Assembly: GCA_031276335.1 (NCBI GenBank)
Contig: JAISNH010000010.1
Span: forward strand, 1-7,016
Length of the DNA: 7,016 nucleotides
Reading direction: 5' to 3'
Source of the DNA: Rickettsiales bacterium
Lineage (GTDB): Bacteria; Pseudomonadota; Alphaproteobacteria; Rs-D84; CACZYB01
Below are positions 1-5,206 of the stretch, in pieces (the first letter of the stretch is position 1; every line of letters starts with the position of its first letter). The notes under the pieces are model-generated. The model saw only the letters and a program-made list of their open reading frames with translations. It had not been told where the DNA came from and made no database searches. Made by a program: the position numbers and the translations under genes.

Positions 1-213
1 GCTTTCCAGATGCGTCTTCAGTATGTTGTTCTCGATCGCGCGTATCGCGGATTTTACCGCGCGGAACTGTATCAGTATCTCGGGGCAGTAGCGGCGCGCC
101 TCTATCATCCTCCTGATCCCCTCCATCTGGCCGATTGCGCGGTTCAGGCGCGGCAGCTCCTTCTCATGGCTCGGATATTTCGCATCGCAGCCGCAGTTTT
201 TCATATCTTTCAT
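1..213 (-). CDS. CsoR/RcnR-family metal-sensing transcriptional repressor, partial (C-terminus beyond left edge)
   Basis: The first 71 residues of a DUF156 (CsoR/RcnR/FrmR) repressor are visible. These all-helical proteins bind operator DNA and release it when metal coordinates a Cys-His-Cys set. The family core is clear: RLNRAIGQMEGIRRMIE, then RRYCPEIL, then AVKSAIRAIENNILKTHL. Cys43 and His68 are 25 residues apart, the same gap as Cys36 and His61 of mycobacterial CsoR. The third ligand would fall at residue 72, just outside the window. A Cys-Gly-Cys lies near the N-terminus (residues 7-9). The ATG at 213-211 is chosen because AGGAG (225-221) lies 7 nt upstream. A second ATG at 204-202 is less well placed. 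The gene follows the membrane-protein gene by 10 nt, so it is the third cistron of the metal operon and probably autoregulates it. The Cys/His pattern argues for Cu(I)-type sensing over formaldehyde or persulfide sensing, but the metal is inferred. Confidence 0.9.
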   Translation of the reverse strand, partial: MKDMKNCGCDAKYPSHEKELPRLNRAIGQMEGIRRMIEARRYCPEILIQFRAVKSAIRAIENNILKTHLES

Positions 214-223
214 CTGGCTTCTC

Positions 224-580
224 CTAATGGCACATGGTGCCCGCATTCGTTTCTATAAAAGGCATGGCGAAGTGGCCGGCAAGCGCGATGGCGTACAATA
301 CGCCCGCGGCGGCCAATCCGATTCCGGCGTATTTCCCGGCTGCCGCCCCGCACCGGCACCTGCGCGCATGCAGGAACGCCGAGGCTGCGAGCAGCAGGCC
401 GGATACTACCAGGACCGCCGTCATCGTTTTATGCGAGAAGTACCCGTAAAGCGGGCTTTCGAGCGCGATGCCCAGGCCGCCCAGGATTACGAATATCATC
501 GGCAGGCCGCATACTACGAAGTGGAACAGCACGCTTGCGAACGCGCCGAGATTTACCATGCCCTCAAGTTTTCTTTTCAT
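224..580 (-). CDS. Small three-helix membrane protein of the metal operon (possible heavy-metal transporter)
   Basis: This 118-residue protein has three hydrophobic segments at about residues 12-40, 54-71 and 84-107, so it should sit in the inner membrane. I do not recognise an exact family. Metal-ligand residues occur where transport would need them: His20 and Cys24 in helix 1 (HFVVCGLP), a Cys-Arg-Cys at 75-77 in the loop before helix 3, and a C-terminal Cys117-His118. This recalls MerC/MerT-type mercury and copper importers in size and layout, but the resemblance is general. The ATG at 580-578 has AGGAGG (590-585) 4 nt upstream. Its stop overlaps the Shine-Dalgarno of the csoR-like gene, and it lies 46 nt after the metallothionein-like gene, so the three are very likely co-transcribed. 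Uptake, efflux and metal delivery to the peptide are all possible roles. Confidence 0.75.
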   Translation of the reverse strand: MKRKLEGMVNLGAFASVLFHFVVCGLPMIFVILGGLGIALESPLYGYFSHKTMTAVLVVSGLLLAASAFLHARRCRCGAAAGKYAGIGLAAAGVLYAIALAGHFAMPFIETNAGTMCH

Positions 581-596
581 TTTCCCTCCTATGGAC

Positions 597-616
597 GGGG
601 ACGGATGTCCGCCCCC
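597..616 (-). other. Intercistronic stem-loop in the metal-operon mRNA
   Basis: In the minus-strand transcript, GGGGGCGG pairs with CCGUCCCC around an ACAU loop, giving 8 bp with one G-U wobble. It starts 10 nt after the stop codon of the metallothionein-like gene and ends 6 nt before the Shine-Dalgarno of the membrane-protein gene. No U-tract follows, so it is not a canonical terminator. It could protect the 3' end of the peptide message or limit downstream expression. Confidence 0.5.
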
Positions 617-626
617 GCGCCGCCGG

Positions 627-731
627 TTACCCCCGGCAGTTCTTGCAGCCGCAGTTTTTTCCGCCGCATTCGCAGCTATCGCCGCAAGTGCAGTTCCCGC
701 ATGTGCATTCCGGGTTTTTACAGTTTGCCAT
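627..731 (-). CDS. Metallothionein-like cysteine-rich peptide (34 aa, 10 Cys)
   Basis: A 34-residue peptide with ten cysteines (29%): Cys4, 9, 11, 14, 16, 20, 22, 27, 29 and 32, mostly as Cys-X-Cys and Cys-X2-Cys (for example CTCGNCTCG, CGCKNC). There are no aromatic residues and few hydrophobic ones, as expected for a thiolate metal-cluster peptide of the metallothionein type. The ATG at 731-729 has AGGAG (742-738) 6 nt upstream, and the stop is TAA. It is the first gene after the operator-containing promoter and is followed by a membrane protein and a CsoR-type repressor, which supports a role as a cytoplasmic metal buffer, most likely for Cu(I). It is shorter than SmtA (about 56 aa) and mycobacterial MymT (about 53 aa), and I cannot assign it to a named family. 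The start signal, composition and context together make chance unlikely. Confidence 0.85.
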   Translation of the reverse strand: MANCKNPECTCGNCTCGDSCECGGKNCGCKNCRG

Positions 732-780
732 TTGTCGCTCCTTTTGTTATGTTTATATTATACCCTGCGCAGGCATTCTC

Positions 781-810
781 ATTATATACCTATATCGGGT
801 ATAGAGTCAA
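781..810 (-). promoter_or_regulatory. Metal-operon promoter (TTGACT-N18-TATAAT)
   Basis: On the minus strand, a -35 box TTGACT (810-805) and a perfect -10 TATAAT (786-781) are separated by 18 nt. Transcription would start near 774, giving a leader of about 43 nt before the metallothionein-like ATG. The -35 box contains the TGA stop of ackA (809-807). A 10-bp palindrome CCTGCGCAGG (764-773) covers the predicted start of the transcript. Confidence 0.8.
785..803. promoter_or_regulatory. Dyad operator candidate for the CsoR-like repressor
   Basis: TATACC and GGTATA form a perfect inverted repeat around 7 nt (TATATCG), filling the spacer between the -35 and -10 boxes. Known CsoR operators are AT-flanked dyads with C-runs facing G-runs (ATACCC...GGGTAT type), and the site resembles this. 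A repressor bound here would block RNA polymerase. Binding by the gene product at 1-213 is inferred from linkage and position. Confidence 0.6.
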
Positions 811-2012
811 GCGTTATTTTCCGACACGATCGCGTAGGCGTCACGCGCGATTACCAGCTCCTCCCTCGTCGGCACGACCATGACCTTTGTTCTCGATGAA
901 TCCTTGCTGATTACCGCTTCCTTTAGCTCCGCCACGTTCTTCGCGGGGTCGATCTCCACCCCGAAATTCTCCATGCCGTCCAGTATCGCCGCGCGCACGT
1001 ATTCGGCCTTTTCGCCCATGCCGCCGGTGAACACGATCGCATCGACGCGCCCCAGAACGGCCATGTACGCGCCGACGTATTTCCTGGCGCGGTATGCGAA
1101 CATCGCGATCGCGAGTATCGCGCCTTCGTCGCCCTCCAGTGATTTTCCGTGCAGCGCGCGCATGTCGTTCGATATCCGCGATATGCCCAACAGGCCGCTT
1201 TCCTTGTTCAGCACGGTTTCGATTTCCTTTGCGCTTTTGCCCGTCTTTGCCGAAAGATAGGCGAATATCGCCGGATCGATGTCCCCGGAGCGCGTGCCCA
1301 TCATCAGCCCCTCCAGGGGCGTCATTCCCATCGAGGTGTCGGCGCATTTCCCGCCCTTGATCGCCGCGATCGAGCATCCGTTGCCCAAGTGGCAGGTGAT
1401 GAGGTTCGCCTCTCCTGGGCTTAGCCCCAGCAGGCGGGCGGCCTCGCCGCTTACGTACTTGTGCGAGGTGCCGTGGAATCCATAGCGGCGTATTCCGTAT
1501 TCCTCGTAATATGCGTACGGAATCGGGTAAAGGAAGGCCTCCTTCGGCATGCTTTGGTGGAACGCGGTGTCGAACACGGCGACGTTCGGGATGCCCGGAA
1601 AATTATGCTCCGCCGCCCTTATGCCCATCAGGTTGGCCGGGTTGTGCAGCGGACCCAGGTCGGAATACGCCTCGACCGCCGCCTTCAGATCCTCCGTCAC
1701 CAGGTGGCTGTCCGCGTATTTTTCGCCACCGTGCAGCACGCGGTGGCCGATCGCCTCCACCTCGGACAGCGATTTGATTATCCCGTCCTTCGGGTCGGTA
1801 ATCGCGCGGATGACAAGCCCGATCGCGGTTTCATGGTCGGGGATGTCCCGCTTGATCTCGATGTCGTTCTTGCCCGGCGTCTTTTGCGAAAGCCCGGAGC
1901 CGGGCTCGCCTATGCGCTCGACCATTCCCTTTGTCAGCACCTCGCCTTCCGGCATGTCGAAAATTTGGTATTTCAGGCTGGAACTCCCAGCGTTGAGAAC
2001 AAGTATTTTCAC
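807..2012 (-). CDS. ackA: Acetate kinase
   Basis: Acetate kinase interconverts acetyl phosphate + ADP and acetate + ATP in the cytoplasm, the substrate-level phosphorylation step of acetate fermentation. The 401-residue length is typical. N-terminal NAGSSSLKYQ, GHRVLHGG, FDTAFH, RRYGFHGTSH, HLGNG and GTRSGDIDP are all present. Catalytic and binding residues match the numbering of the Methanosarcina enzyme: Asn7, Arg91, His123, Asp148, His180, Arg241 and Glu384. The start is GTG (2012-2010) with AGGAGG (2025-2020) 7 nt upstream. The phosphotransacetylase gene pta, often adjacent, is not in the window. The gene is divergent from the M15 peptidase gene and runs straight into the metal-operon promoter with no terminator seen between them, so readthrough is possible. 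Confidence 0.98.
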   Translation of the reverse strand: MKILVLNAGSSSLKYQIFDMPEGEVLTKGMVERIGEPGSGLSQKTPGKNDIEIKRDIPDHETAIGLVIRAITDPKDGIIKSLSEVEAIGHRVLHGGEKYADSHLVTEDLKAAVEAYSDLGPLHNPANLMGIRAAEHNFPGIPNVAVFDTAFHQSMPKEAFLYPIPYAYYEEYGIRRYGFHGTSHKYVSGEAARLLGLSPGEANLITCHLGNGCSIAAIKGGKCADTSMGMTPLEGLMMGTRSGDIDPAIFAYLSAKTGKSAKEIETVLNKESGLLGISRISNDMRALHGKSLEGDEGAILAIAMFAYRARKYVGAYMAVLGRVDAIVFTGGMGEKAEYVRAAILDGMENFGVEIDPAKNVAELKEAVISKDSSRTKVMVVPTREELVIARDAYAIVSENNA

Positions 2013-2028
2013 TTCCGCTCCTCCTGCT

Positions 2029-2049
2029 TGTTAAAACCGGATTTTAACA
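2029..2049. promoter_or_regulatory. Perfect 8-bp dyad over the ackA -10 region
   Basis: TGTTAAAA (2029-2036) and TTTTAACA (2042-2049) are exact reverse complements around a 5-nt CCGGA spacer. The dyad covers the predicted ackA -10 box and start site and lies just upstream of the Shine-Dalgarno, as expected for a repressor operator. As RNA it would be an AU-rich hairpin only if transcription began further upstream. No regulator is identified. Confidence 0.5.
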
Positions 2050-2068
2050 GGAATCGGCGGAATTGCAA
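2041..2068 (-). promoter_or_regulatory. ackA promoter (TTGCAA-N16-TAAAAT, extended -10)
   Basis: On the minus strand, TTGCAA (2068-2063) lies 16 nt from TAAAAT (2046-2041). The -10 is preceded by TG one base upstream (TGTTAAAAT), an extended -10 arrangement. The predicted start near 2034 gives a leader of about 22 nt that carries the AGGAGG. Confidence 0.5.
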
Positions 2069-2128
2069 TAGGAAAGTTCGGATTTGCGCGCGGCCGTATT
2101 TCGAAAGGAATGCCCGGCGCGTTTTTCC

Positions 2129-2157
2129 TTGACTTATAATGACATATAGAATATTAT
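2129..2157 (+). promoter_or_regulatory. Promoter of the M15 peptidase gene, overlapping its start codon
   Basis: TTGACT (2129-2134) is separated by 17 nt from TATTAT (2152-2157), whose last two bases are part of the ATG at 2156. Transcription would begin at about 2164-2165, at the second in-frame ATG, giving a leaderless mRNA. An alternative -10, TATAAT (2135-2140), lacks a recognisable -35 box but would also leave a leader of only about 9 nt. Confidence 0.5.
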
Positions 2158-3214
2158 GTCTAATATGAAGAAAGCATTGGACATATACAATCATTACCGC
2201 GAGGCGGGCATAGATCCGTTCCGCAAGTTCACCGGGGCGGAATACGAAATCCTGATCCCTCTTTCCGGGCTGGAAAATTTCAGGTATGCGCCCGCGTACG
2301 GGGAAGAGTACCGCGCGATGGGCATCCTGGATATGACGTATTCGGTAAATCCGACCATGTACGCCGCCATGCACATCCTGAACAAGCTGGCGCGCGAGCG
2401 GCAGGTGAAGTTCCTGGTGCGCGAAGCGTGGCGTCCGGCGGAGGTGCAGCAGGCGAAATACGAGGCCAACCTTCACGCGACATATAAGGAATGGCTGGGC
2501 AAGGTCATAAAGGATCTGGATTTCGACGAGTGGGTAAGGAACTACAGCCCGGATAACTGGAGCGGATTGAAGCGTTTCGGACTGGAACGCAGCCCTACGA
2601 AGTTTCTTGCGCCGAAGGGCGGGGTCGGGCTTCCGCACGTGGCCGGCGGGGCGGTCGATCTCTTGATTGCCGACGGGTGGGGCAATCCGCTGCCGCAGCC
2701 GAAGTGGCTCGCGCGGAAAGACCCGTCGCTCCTCGATTTCGTCGCGCCGCTCGGCAAGGGTTTCGAAAATGTGGCCAATCCCTTGGAAACGCCGCACATC
2801 ATGCTCAGGGACGGCGCGGTTCCGGCCGGGCTCGCGCTTGCGGTGCAGAACGTCGGCTATATGTCCGAAATGGCGCGGAGCGTCGCCAACCTGCGCCACA
2901 TCAACGACGAGAACTGGCATTTCCAGCTATCCGACGAGGACAGGGAGTATCTTGTTTCCTACAAAAACATCTCGATTGCCGACGCGCGGAATACATCCGC
3001 CGGACATGTCGCCCGCATCAAGAAGGAAATGACCGATTTTGCGGAAAAAATCTACGGCATATTCTACGAGCGGAACTTCGCAAGGGGCGTGAAGCACAAT
3101 TTCTGCGACCGCGATTTCAATCCGGCTTCCACGATGACTCTCGACGAGCTGCGCGCCAGGCTGGATTCCTACCTGTGCGAGCAGAGGCGGATTCTGCAGG
3201 GCAATTCGAGGTAG
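2156..3214 (+). CDS. VanX/M15D-like zinc D-Ala-D-Ala dipeptidase, long form
   Basis: A 352-residue protein with the catalytic set of peptidase family M15: Arg93 in AWRP, zinc ligands His161 and Asp168 in LPHVAGGAVDLL (the H-x6-D spacing of VanX), and Glu252 with His255 in ENWHF. By family analogy it hydrolyses D-Ala-D-Ala or a related D,D-dipeptide. No signal peptide is seen, so it is probably cytoplasmic, serving turnover of cell-wall dipeptides. It is much longer than VanX (202 aa), with about 20 extra residues between Arg93 and His161 and a roughly 95-residue polar C-terminal tail of unknown function. No Shine-Dalgarno precedes either ATG. 2156 gives the longest frame, but 2165 fits the predicted transcript start and would remove only three residues. 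Nothing nearby suggests a vancomycin-resistance cluster, so a housekeeping role is more likely. Confidence 0.85.
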   Translation: MSNMKKALDIYNHYREAGIDPFRKFTGAEYEILIPLSGLENFRYAPAYGEEYRAMGILDMTYSVNPTMYAAMHILNKLARERQVKFLVREAWRPAEVQQAKYEANLHATYKEWLGKVIKDLDFDEWVRNYSPDNWSGLKRFGLERSPTKFLAPKGGVGLPHVAGGAVDLLIADGWGNPLPQPKWLARKDPSLLDFVAPLGKGFENVANPLETPHIMLRDGAVPAGLALAVQNVGYMSEMARSVANLRHINDENWHFQLSDEDREYLVSYKNISIADARNTSAGHVARIKKEMTDFAEKIYGIFYERNFARGVKHNFCDRDFNPASTMTLDELRARLDSYLCEQRRILQGNSR

Positions 3215-3224
3215 GCCCCTGCGT

Positions 3225-3917
3225 TTATTTTTCCGTTTTCGCCTTCCACCGGGCGGCGGCGTGGGCGCCGTTGCAGAACGGCTTGTTGTCCGAAAATCCG
3301 CAGCGGCACAGCGTCTGCTTCGGCCTGACCTCGTAGCTTTTGCCGTCGGCGGATTCGACGCGGATTCCGCCCCGTATCCACAGCGGGCCGCTTATCTTCA
3401 TCCCTTCGTCCTCGATTACGCCTATCGATTCCGGATAGCGCTCCTCGATTACCTTGCCCTGTCTGTCCAGCATGACAAGACGGCCGGCGGGGCACAGGCG
3501 CGCTTCTTTCAAAGCCTGCTTGTCCGCCTCTGGTGTGCCGGCCTGCACCAGGTTCCATATTCGTCCCTTCGCGTCGCAGAAGCGGGCGAAGGCGCAGTAA
3601 TTCTGGTTGTCGGCAAGCGTCAGGTTCGGTCCCTTTATTGCCTCCGCGCCCGCAAGTATCGGGTCGAACGAGGCGGTTTCCGTTCCGCTGAATCCCGATG
3701 TTTCGTGCGATCCGTCGCAGAACGGCGCGCTTGCCGATTTGCCGCAGCGGCATAGCGCGGCCGGATCGGATTTTATCTCGAAGGTTTTACCGTCGCCGTA
3801 TTTTACCGAAATGCCCGCGCCGTCGGCCAGTATTATCTTTTCTACTACCTTGGAAATGCCGAACGCCAGGTACGGGCCGTCCTTTGTTACCTTTATATAT
3901 GGTTTATCGTTGTCCAT
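3225..3917 (-). CDS. Double CDGSH iron-sulfur domain protein
   Basis: A 230-residue protein with two CDGSH (zinc-finger-like, 2Fe-2S) motifs. The first, at 56-71, is canonical: Cys56, Cys58, Cys67, His71 (CRCGKSASAPFCDGSH). The second, at 204-219, keeps all four ligands (Cys204, Cys206, Cys215, His219) but has Asn for Asp (FCNGAH). The stretches before each motif look alike (GPYLAFG / GPLWIRGG, then DGKTFEI / DGKSYEV), suggesting an internal duplication. Between them is a segment with Cys108, Cys114 and Cys142 (NYCAFARFC, LCPAG), perhaps a further metal site. Electron transfer or redox sensing is the family's general role, and the partner is unknown. The start at 3917 is preferred over upstream in-frame ATGs because GGAGGAGG lies 5 nt before it. 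It ends 10 bp from the convergent M15 gene. No signal peptide or membrane anchor is seen. Confidence 0.92.
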   Translation of the reverse strand: MDNDKPYIKVTKDGPYLAFGISKVVEKIILADGAGISVKYGDGKTFEIKSDPAALCRCGKSASAPFCDGSHETSGFSGTETASFDPILAGAEAIKGPNLTLADNQNYCAFARFCDAKGRIWNLVQAGTPEADKQALKEARLCPAGRLVMLDRQGKVIEERYPESIGVIEDEGMKISGPLWIRGGIRVESADGKSYEVRPKQTLCRCGFSDNKPFCNGAHAAARWKAKTEK

Positions 3918-3937
3918 GAAATCCTCCTCCTTCATCC

Positions 3938-4063
3938 TTACGATAGCATAGGCGGAGAGGGCGGGCAAGGAGAAGAAATTCGCATTCTATACCGGATTTT
4001 ATTCCGCGCCTCCGTCCTGACGAGGGTGCATGCGGAAGCGGAGGGAACTTCCTTGGCCGGCAC
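3938..4063 (-). CDS. Possible 41-residue mini-ORF after the uracil-DNA glycosylase gene
   Basis: A GTG codon (4063-4061) sits 6 nt after a perfect AGGAGG (4075-4070) that overlaps the stop codon of the uracil-DNA glycosylase gene, the layout of a translationally coupled downstream gene. The frame runs 41 codons to TAA (3940-3938). The product is basic and Pro/Ser-rich with two cysteines, no recognisable domain and codon choice (AGA, CGA, TCT) unlike the neighbours. It overlaps the proposed promoter of the CDGSH gene. It may be a real small protein, the 5' remnant of a decayed gene, or a chance frame behind a good ribosome site. Confidence 0.3.
   Translation of the reverse strand: MPAKEVPSASACTLVRTEARNKIRYRMRISSPCPPSPPMLS
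3940..3968 (-). promoter_or_regulatory. Candidate promoter of the CDGSH gene (TTGCCC-N17-TATCGT)
   Basis: On the minus strand, TTGCCC (3968-3963) and TATCGT (3945-3940), the latter preceded by TGC (extended -10), are 17 nt apart. The predicted start near 3933 leaves a short leader that still holds the GGAGGAGG. Each hexamer matches consensus at 4 of 6 positions, so this is moderate evidence. Readthrough from the upstream glycosylase gene is the alternative. Confidence 0.35.
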
Positions 4064-4073
4064 TGTTATCCTC

Positions 4074-4652
4074 CTAATCCAGCTTGTCATATTCCCTTTT
4101 GACTTCCTGGATGTCCTGCCACATCAGCCATTTCGGGGAACCCTGTCCTTTTGAATCGTTCCTCAAAAGATAGGCCGGGTGGAATATGGGCATCATGCGC
4201 GCGCCGTTCGGGCCGTCGAACCACCGGCCGCGCACCTTCGTGATGCCCAATGGATTGTCCATCATCGAGGCGAGAGCTACCGCGCCGCACAGGAGTATTA
4301 TGCGCGGCCTTAGGATGTCCAGCTGCGCGTCCAGGTATTCCCGGCACGCGGCCTTTTCCTCCGGCTCCGGGTTGCGGTTGTCCGGCGGGCGGCATTTCAC
4401 GGTGTTGCAGATGTACACGTGCTCGCGGCGCGAAAGGCCGACCGAGGCGAATATCCTGTCCAGCAGCCGCCCGGATTTTCCCACGAATGGCTTGCCCTCC
4501 AGGTCTTCGTAATATCCCGGGGCCTCCCCTATCAGCATCAGCCTGCGCTGCGGCGCGCCGTCGGAAAATACGGTATGCGTCTTGGTCAGGTGCAGGGGGC
4601 ATTTCGCGCACCCTTCGCAACGAATCCTTACGCTTTCCAATTCTTCAAACAT
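4074..4652 (-). CDS. Family 4 (4Fe-4S) uracil-DNA glycosylase
   Basis: A 192-residue protein of the UDG superfamily, family 4. It excises uracil arising from cytosine deamination or dUTP incorporation and so starts base-excision repair. The iron-sulfur ligands are visible as Cys15 and Cys18 (CEGCAKCPLH), Cys87 (NTVKCRPPDNRNP) and Cys103. Motif 1 is GEAPGYYED (42-50) followed by GKPFVG, and the C-terminal motif is FHPAYLLRN with His158. Length is normal for the family. The ATG at 4652-4650 has AAGGA about 10 nt upstream. A Tyr pair follows GEAPG, which may affect substrate choice. The gene is divergent from tRNA-Ser and is followed by the possible mini-ORF and the CDGSH gene on the same strand. 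Family 4 enzymes are common in Alphaproteobacteria and thermophiles. Confidence 0.95.
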   Translation of the reverse strand: MFEELESVRIRCEGCAKCPLHLTKTHTVFSDGAPQRRLMLIGEAPGYYEDLEGKPFVGKSGRLLDRIFASVGLSRREHVYICNTVKCRPPDNRNPEPEEKAACREYLDAQLDILRPRIILLCGAVALASMMDNPLGITKVRGRWFDGPNGARMMPIFHPAYLLRNDSKGQGSPKWLMWQDIQEVKREYDKLD

Positions 4653-4678
4653 GGCGCGGCTTCCTTATCTTCCTATTC

Positions 4679-4707
4679 CTTATATAACGCTTCGGGGATG
4701 ATTGCAA
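4679..4707 (-). promoter_or_regulatory. Promoter of the uracil-DNA glycosylase gene (TTGCAA-N17-TATAAG)
   Basis: On the minus strand, TTGCAA (4707-4702) is 17 nt from TATAAG (4684-4679), placing the start near 4672, about 20 nt before the ATG. The same -35 hexamer appears in the ackA promoter candidate. Confidence 0.5.
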
Positions 4708-4720
4708 TACGATTTTCTGC

Positions 4721-4749
4721 TTGCGCTTCAAGGGCGGCGGGGGTATCCT
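4721..4749 (+). promoter_or_regulatory. Candidate promoter of tRNA-Ser (TTGCGC-N17-TATCCT)
   Basis: TTGCGC (4721-4726) and TATCCT (4744-4749) are 17 nt apart, with a predicted start a few bases before the mature tRNA 5' end at 4759. The same -10 hexamer is used by the rpmH promoter candidate. Confidence 0.4.
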
Positions 4750-4758
4750 CGTGCTGCC

Positions 4759-4848
4759 GGATGGGTGGCAGAGCGGTCGAATGCGGCGGTCTTGAAAACC
4801 GTTATAGGGGCAACTCTATCGGGGGTTCGAATCCCTCCCCATCCGCCA
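4759..4848 (+). tRNA. tRNA-Ser, anticodon UGA
   Basis: A 90-nt class II tRNA. The acceptor stem GGATGGG (4759-4765) pairs perfectly with CCCATCC (4838-4844), followed by discriminator G and an encoded CCA. The anticodon loop CTTGAAA carries TGA, reading UCA codons. A long variable arm (ATAGGG/CTCTAT with a GCAA loop) is the serine hallmark, and the T arm is GGGGG-TTCGAAT-CCCTC. Confidence 0.97.
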
Positions 4849-4907
4849 ATCGTCCTGATGAACCCCGCGCGGCCGGCAGCTGGGCGGCGTCCTGCCTGCG
4901 AAAGCAG

Positions 4908-4936
4908 TTGACTTTTTGGAAAAATCCATTTATCCT
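4908..4936 (+). promoter_or_regulatory. rpmH promoter (TTGACT-N17-TATCCT)
   Basis: TTGACT (4908-4913) and TATCCT (4931-4936) are 17 nt apart. The start near 4943 gives a leader of about 29 nt carrying AGGGG about 9 nt before the ATG. This promoter lies 60 nt after the tRNA, and no clear terminator separates them. Confidence 0.6.
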
Positions 4937-4971
4937 AGGGCGATATTTTGAACGCACAGGGGTTTTGAAAA

Positions 4972-5118
4972 ATGAAAAGAACATTCCAGCCGTCGAAAAT
5001 CGTCCGTTCGCGCCGCCACGGGTTCCGCGCGCGCATGGCCACCGCAGGCGGCCGGAAGGTGCTGGCCGCGCGCCGCGCGAAGGGGCGGAAGCAGCTTTGC
5101 GTGCAGGTGCGGTTCTAG
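4972..5118 (+). CDS. rpmH: 50S ribosomal protein L34
   Basis: A 48-residue, very basic protein matching L34 from its first residue: [36 protein letters not shown]34 is a small component of the large ribosomal subunit. The [11 protein letters not shown] form is the usual alphaproteobacterial version. The family normally ends about four residues after RAKGRK (RLSA, 44 aa). Here the tail is QLCVQVRF, giving four extra residues and a cysteine. The ATG at 4972 is fixed by the conserved N-terminus, and a modest AGGGG lies upstream. rnpA follows on the same strand, the classic bacterial order, but 136 nt away and beyond a terminator, so the two seem separately transcribed. Confidence 0.97.
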   Translation: MKRTFQPSKIVRSRRHGFRARMATAGGRKVLAARRAKGRKQLCVQVRF

Positions 5119-5186
5119 CCGGACGATCGAAAAATCGCAAACCCGGTCCTGCCTGGATTTTCCGGTTGGGGCATCGGGTTCGAAAG

Positions 5187-5206
5187 ACGGGCCTCGCCCG
5201 TTTTTT
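5187..5206 (+). terminator. Rho-independent terminator after rpmH
   Basis: ACGGGC (5187-5192) pairs with GCCCGT (5196-5201) around a CTC loop and is followed by a run of T to 5206. It lies 68 nt past the rpmH stop and before the rnpA promoter. Confidence 0.8.

Noticed and set aside
764..773. CCTGCGCAGG palindrome as a terminator for ackA
   Set aside because: It has no loop and no T-run in the ackA direction. It lies over the metal-operon start site, so an operator role is at least as likely.
2031..2047. TTAA-N9-TTAA as a CtrA binding site
   Set aside because: CtrA sites are TTAA-N7-TTAA. The 9-bp spacing does not fit.
2009..2920. 303-residue minus-strand frame opposite the M15 dipeptidase gene
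   Set aside because: It is antisense to a gene with clear catalytic motifs, is rich in Arg/His/Pro and has no recognisable domain. It reflects codon bias of the real gene.
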